Below, in pieces: positions 6,799-9,112 of a stretch of 9,112 bases of DNA (position 1 is its first letter; every line of letters begins with the position of its first letter). The position numbers were made by a program, and so were the translations under genes. Under the pieces are notes generated by a model. It was not told the origin of the DNA. It saw only the letters and a list, made by a program, of their open reading frames with translations, and did no database searches. Where the stretch lies: assembly GCA_005879245.1 (NCBI GenBank), contig VBLA01000069.1, positions 1 to 9,112 on the forward strand, written 5' to 3'. The stretch is from Deltaproteobacteria bacterium. Lineage in GTDB: Bacteria > Desulfobacterota > Binatia > DP-6.

Positions 6799-9112
6799 TC
6801 AGGCGGCCGCCGCGTGCACTGCTCCGGCCTCGGCCCCGAGCGGCCGGAGGCCGATCTGGCCGGCGACGATGTCGAGCGTGTCGTTCAGGATCCGCCCGAG
6901 GCGGACGTTCTCCGCCACGATGACCCCGAGGTTGACGATGCCGAGCGCGAACCCGACACCGGTGATCTCGGGGATGCCGAAGAGCGCGCCGAGGAAAACC
7001 GCCGACGTGAAGCCCGTGATCGCCAGGGTTGCCACGCGCGTGAGTCGCACCTCGCAGCGGACGTTCAGGAGTCGCTTCGATCCGCCGTGGTTCTCGGCCG
7101 CGACGGTGAGCCGGGCCTTCGACCAGATGCCGCGGTAGACCTCCAGGTCCCAGCGGTTCCACCCCGGATCGACGGCGATCAGGTACTTCCGCGGGATCAG
7201 GAACTCCATCACGATCCCGAGGAGTGCCTCCTTCTCGTGCCCCTGCTCGCTCCAGTAGCCGACGGTGAACGCCCGCCGGAACCAGTCGATGCGAGCGGGT
7301 TGCTGCGGCCCCTCGAAGACCACCCGGTCGATCTGGCCCAGGCCGCGGAGCCGCCAGAGGTAACGCTGCAGGCCCCGGACGAGGGGTCCGAGGTATGTCA
7401 GGAGCGCGATGAGCGCGCGCGCCGGCAGCCCCGCGAAGCGCTTGTCGACCCGGGCCCGTAAGGCGGTGGCGACCGACCAGGCGAACGAGATCGCCAGGGG
7501 CAGGCTGGCGAGCGGCAGCATGCGCGGCGAGACGAGCGCGGCGAGGAAGAGGAGCACCCCGATCGCGTTCCACTCGAGAGTGAACGGGAGGTACGCGAGC
7601 AGCGACGAGGGTGGCTCGTACATCGACTGGAAGAGCCCGCGGCCGAAGGCGCCGAAATAGATGATCGGACGACGGGAGAGGACGGCGGCCGTGAGCTCTC
7701 CGTAGATGCGCCCGAGCCAGCGGGACTGCCCGAGGAGGTTGAAGCGGTAGGGATGCTTGAAGTAGAGGAGCGCCTCCGCCTTCCCGTAACCCATCTGCTG
7801 CTTGAGGTACGCCTGCACCGTGTTGCGCCGATAGTGCCAGACGGTCGCCGCGGGGCTGAAGCCGATGGCGTAGTTGCGGTTCTGGAGCCGCCAGCAGAGG
7901 TCGACGTCGTCCCCGGCGGCGGCGAAGATCGGCTCGAAGCCGCCGATATCCTCGAGCGCCTTCTTGGTGAACGCCATGTTGCAGCCGGGAATGTGCTCCG
8001 CGACCTCGTCGTTCAGGAGGACGTGCGTCGGCCCCCCGGGTGAGACCGCAACCGCCGCTGGCACGAGGCTCGGCTCGGGCGGAGGGAAGTTCGGCCCGCC
8101 GACCGCGACGAAACCGCTCCGCACGAACTTGTAGACGAGGAACGCGAGCCAGTCGGGATCGGGGACGCAGTCGGAGTCCGTGTAGGCGACGAGTTCGCCC
8201 GTTGCCGCCGCGGCGCCGACGTTGCGCGCGACGCTGAGCCCCTTGTTCTCCTGGCTGACGATCACGAGCTCGGGCCCCTCGGGATGCGCGCCGTAGGTCT
8301 GCTTGTGGCGCTCGGTGATGGCGAGCGTCGCGTCCGTCGAGCCGTCGTTGACCACGATGACCTCGTAGTCCGGGTAGTTGAGGGTGCGGAGCGAGGTGAG
8401 GCAGGCGTCCATGGTGCGCTCGGCGTTGTAGGCGCAGACCACGACCGAGACGCGCGGCGACTTCTCCAGGCGGGGCGGGAGCGGCGCGGTGTACTGCGCC
8501 TGCACGGCCGCATAGGAAGGCTTCGGGTTTCGCTGCGCGTCGACCAGGCCGAAGGCCCAGTCCGCGATCTGCGACCCTCCCGTGAACCAGTCGTCGGTCC
8601 AGGAGAAGACGAAGCACCCCGCGGCGCCCGACTCGTAGCCCGCGCGGAGGGTCCAGGCGAGGATCTCACCCTGCGCCTCCAGGCCTTCGCGCATCGAGTC
8701 GATGCCGAACTCCGTCAGGACGAGCGGCCTATCCTCGGCGATGTTCTGCAGGCGCGAGAGGTAGCGGCGGAGATCGGCCTCGCGGTGCAGGTAGACGTTG
8801 AAGCAGACGAAGTCGAGGAAGTCGGTGACGTCCAGGTACTCGGTCGAGGGGAAGTTGGCGTAGCTCACGAGGGCGCTGGGTGCCCGGGACTTCACCTCGT
8901 CGCGGAGCGTGCGGAGGAATTCCCGCACGCGCTCCGGCCCGTACCAGCGCACGATGTCGGGGGGGATCTCGTTGCCGACGAGGAAGCCGAAGAGCGCCGG
9001 GTGGTCGCGACACGTCTCGGCCGCGGCGCGGACGGTGCCCCGGATCTGGGCGACCAACGAGGAGTCGTCGAGGAAGCAGACGTGCTCGGCCCAGGGGACC
9101 GTGATGAGAACA
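6799..9112 (-). CDS. Glycoside-hydrolase-like TIM barrel fused to family 2 glycosyltransferase with membrane segments (N-terminus outside window)
   Basis: The frame is open to the window edge, giving 770 visible residues; the TTG at 9057 is internal, not a start. Visible residues 1-190 resemble the second half of a clan GH-A barrel. Successive strands end in GFLVGNE (Glu48, expected acid/base after strand 4), LVSYANFP, VCFNVYL, LVLTEFG (Glu134, expected nucleophile after strand 7) and FVFSWTDDWF (strand 8). A short Pro-rich linker leads to a GT2 domain from about 219 (RVSVVVCAYN). It has VNDGS (Asp256), TDSDC (DxD, 312-314) and AGDDVDLCWRL (about 399-409); QQMGYG stands where processive enzymes have QxxRW. 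Hydrophobic segments follow at about 502-527, 531-551 and 564-580. Next come a soluble stretch of about 110 residues I do not recognise and more hydrophobic helices (about 692-735). The GT2 part probably acts at the inner membrane on an activated sugar. It is first in the visible operon, 15 bases before the ABC gene. Confidence 0.88.
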   Translation of the reverse strand, partial: VLITVPWAEHVCFLDDSSLVAQIRGTVRAAAETCRDHPALFGFLVGNEIPPDIVRWYGPERVREFLRTLRDEVKSRAPSALVSYANFPSTEYLDVTDFLDFVCFNVYLHREADLRRYLSRLQNIAEDRPLVLTEFGIDSMREGLEAQGEILAWTLRAGYESGAAGCFVFSWTDDWFTGGSQIADWAFGLVDAQRNPKPSYAAVQAQYTAPLPPRLEKSPRVSVVVCAYNAERTMDACLTSLRTLNYPDYEVIVVNDGSTDATLAITERHKQTYGAHPEGPELVIVSQENKGLSVARNVGAAAATGELVAYTDSDCVPDPDWLAFLVYKFVRSGFVAVGGPNFPPPEPSLVPAAVAVSPGGPTHVLLNDEVAEHIPGCNMAFTKKALEDIGGFEPIFAAAGDDVDLCWRLQNRNYAIGFSPAATVWHYRRNTVQAYLKQQMGYGKAEALLYFKHPYRFNLLGQSRWLGRIYGELTAAVLSRRPIIYFGAFGRGLFQSMYEPPSSLLAYLPFTLEWNAIGVLLFLAALVSPRMLPLASLPLAISFAWSVATALRARVDKRFAGLPARALIALLTYLGPLVRGLQRYLWRLRGLGQIDRVVFEGPQQPARIDWFRRAFTVGYWSEQGHEKEALLGIVMEFLIPRKYLIAVDPGWNRWDLEVYRGIWSKARLTVAAENHGGSKRLLNVRCEVRLTRVATLAITGFTSAVFLGALFGIPEITGVGFALGIVNLGVIVAENVRLGRILNDTLDIVAGQIGLRPLGAEAGAVHAAAA

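Noticed and set aside
3367..7461. A 1364-codon open frame on the plus strand
   Set aside because: It lies antisense to the ABC gene, paralogue A and parts of neighbours that have clear conserved motifs. Its translation is a monotonous Arg/Glu/Asp/Ala/Val mixture without recognisable domains, the usual shadow in very GC-rich DNA where stops are rare.
6794..8617. A 607-codon minus-strand frame within the GH-GT2 gene
   Set aside because: It overlaps in another frame a protein with intact GT2 signatures; its own translation is Arg/Ala/Pro-rich and featureless.
9055..9057. TTG at 9057 as the start of the GT2 gene
   Set aside because: The frame continues upstream to the window edge with residues fitting the barrel (VLITVPWAEHVCFLDD), so the codon is an internal leucine.
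1..9112. CRISPR arrays, tRNA or rRNA genes, insertion sequences, attachment sites
   Set aside because: I looked for regular short repeats, tRNA-like cloverleafs, terminal inverted repeats and transposase motifs and saw none; coding sequence fills essentially the whole window.

Overview
The window is very G+C-rich, densely packed bacterial DNA with gaps of at most about 35 bases between genes. Codons are strongly GC-biased at the third position, and the genes run into one another by stop/start overlap. This style, with an acyl-CoA dehydrogenase beside an envelope-glycan cluster, fits high-GC soil or sediment lineages such as Methylomirabilota/Rokubacteria, Binatota or former Deltaproteobacteria. 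The assignment is an impression, not a demonstration.

Layout. Two genes read rightward on the left: the 3' part of an acyl-CoA dehydrogenase (1-643), then a membrane-anchored PIG-L/LmbE-type deacetylase (643-1671) overlapping it through a TGATG junction. After a 33-base convergent gap, everything else reads leftward as one apparent operon. In transcription order it holds: a large protein joining a glycoside-hydrolase-like TIM barrel to a family 2 glycosyltransferase and membrane segments (9112-6799, N-terminus outside the window); a six-helix ABC exporter half-transporter (6783-5108); and three tandem paralogues of a GT-B-like glycosyltransferase, here called A (5124-3955), B (3936-2877) and C (2865-1705).

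Two of the five leftward genes are broken, each by what looks like an internal deletion of roughly 85-120 bases that is not a multiple of three. In the exporter the missing piece is the H-loop region of the ATPase; the true C-terminus survives in another frame. In paralogue B the missing piece carries the FT(F/Y)GEN motif present in A and C. Both losses leave long open frames running into the next gene, so automated calling would report a 942-residue 'ABC-glycosyltransferase' and a 743-residue 'double glycosyltransferase'. I regard these as products of the lesions, which may be real mutations or assembly errors.

Working together, the leftward genes look like a locus for building and exporting a cell-surface glycan or glycolipid: GT2 and GT-B-like enzymes assemble it and the ABC protein moves a lipid-linked product. 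The convergent PIG-L deacetylase could trim N-acetyl groups, but it belongs to a different transcription unit. The substrate and product cannot be named from sequence.
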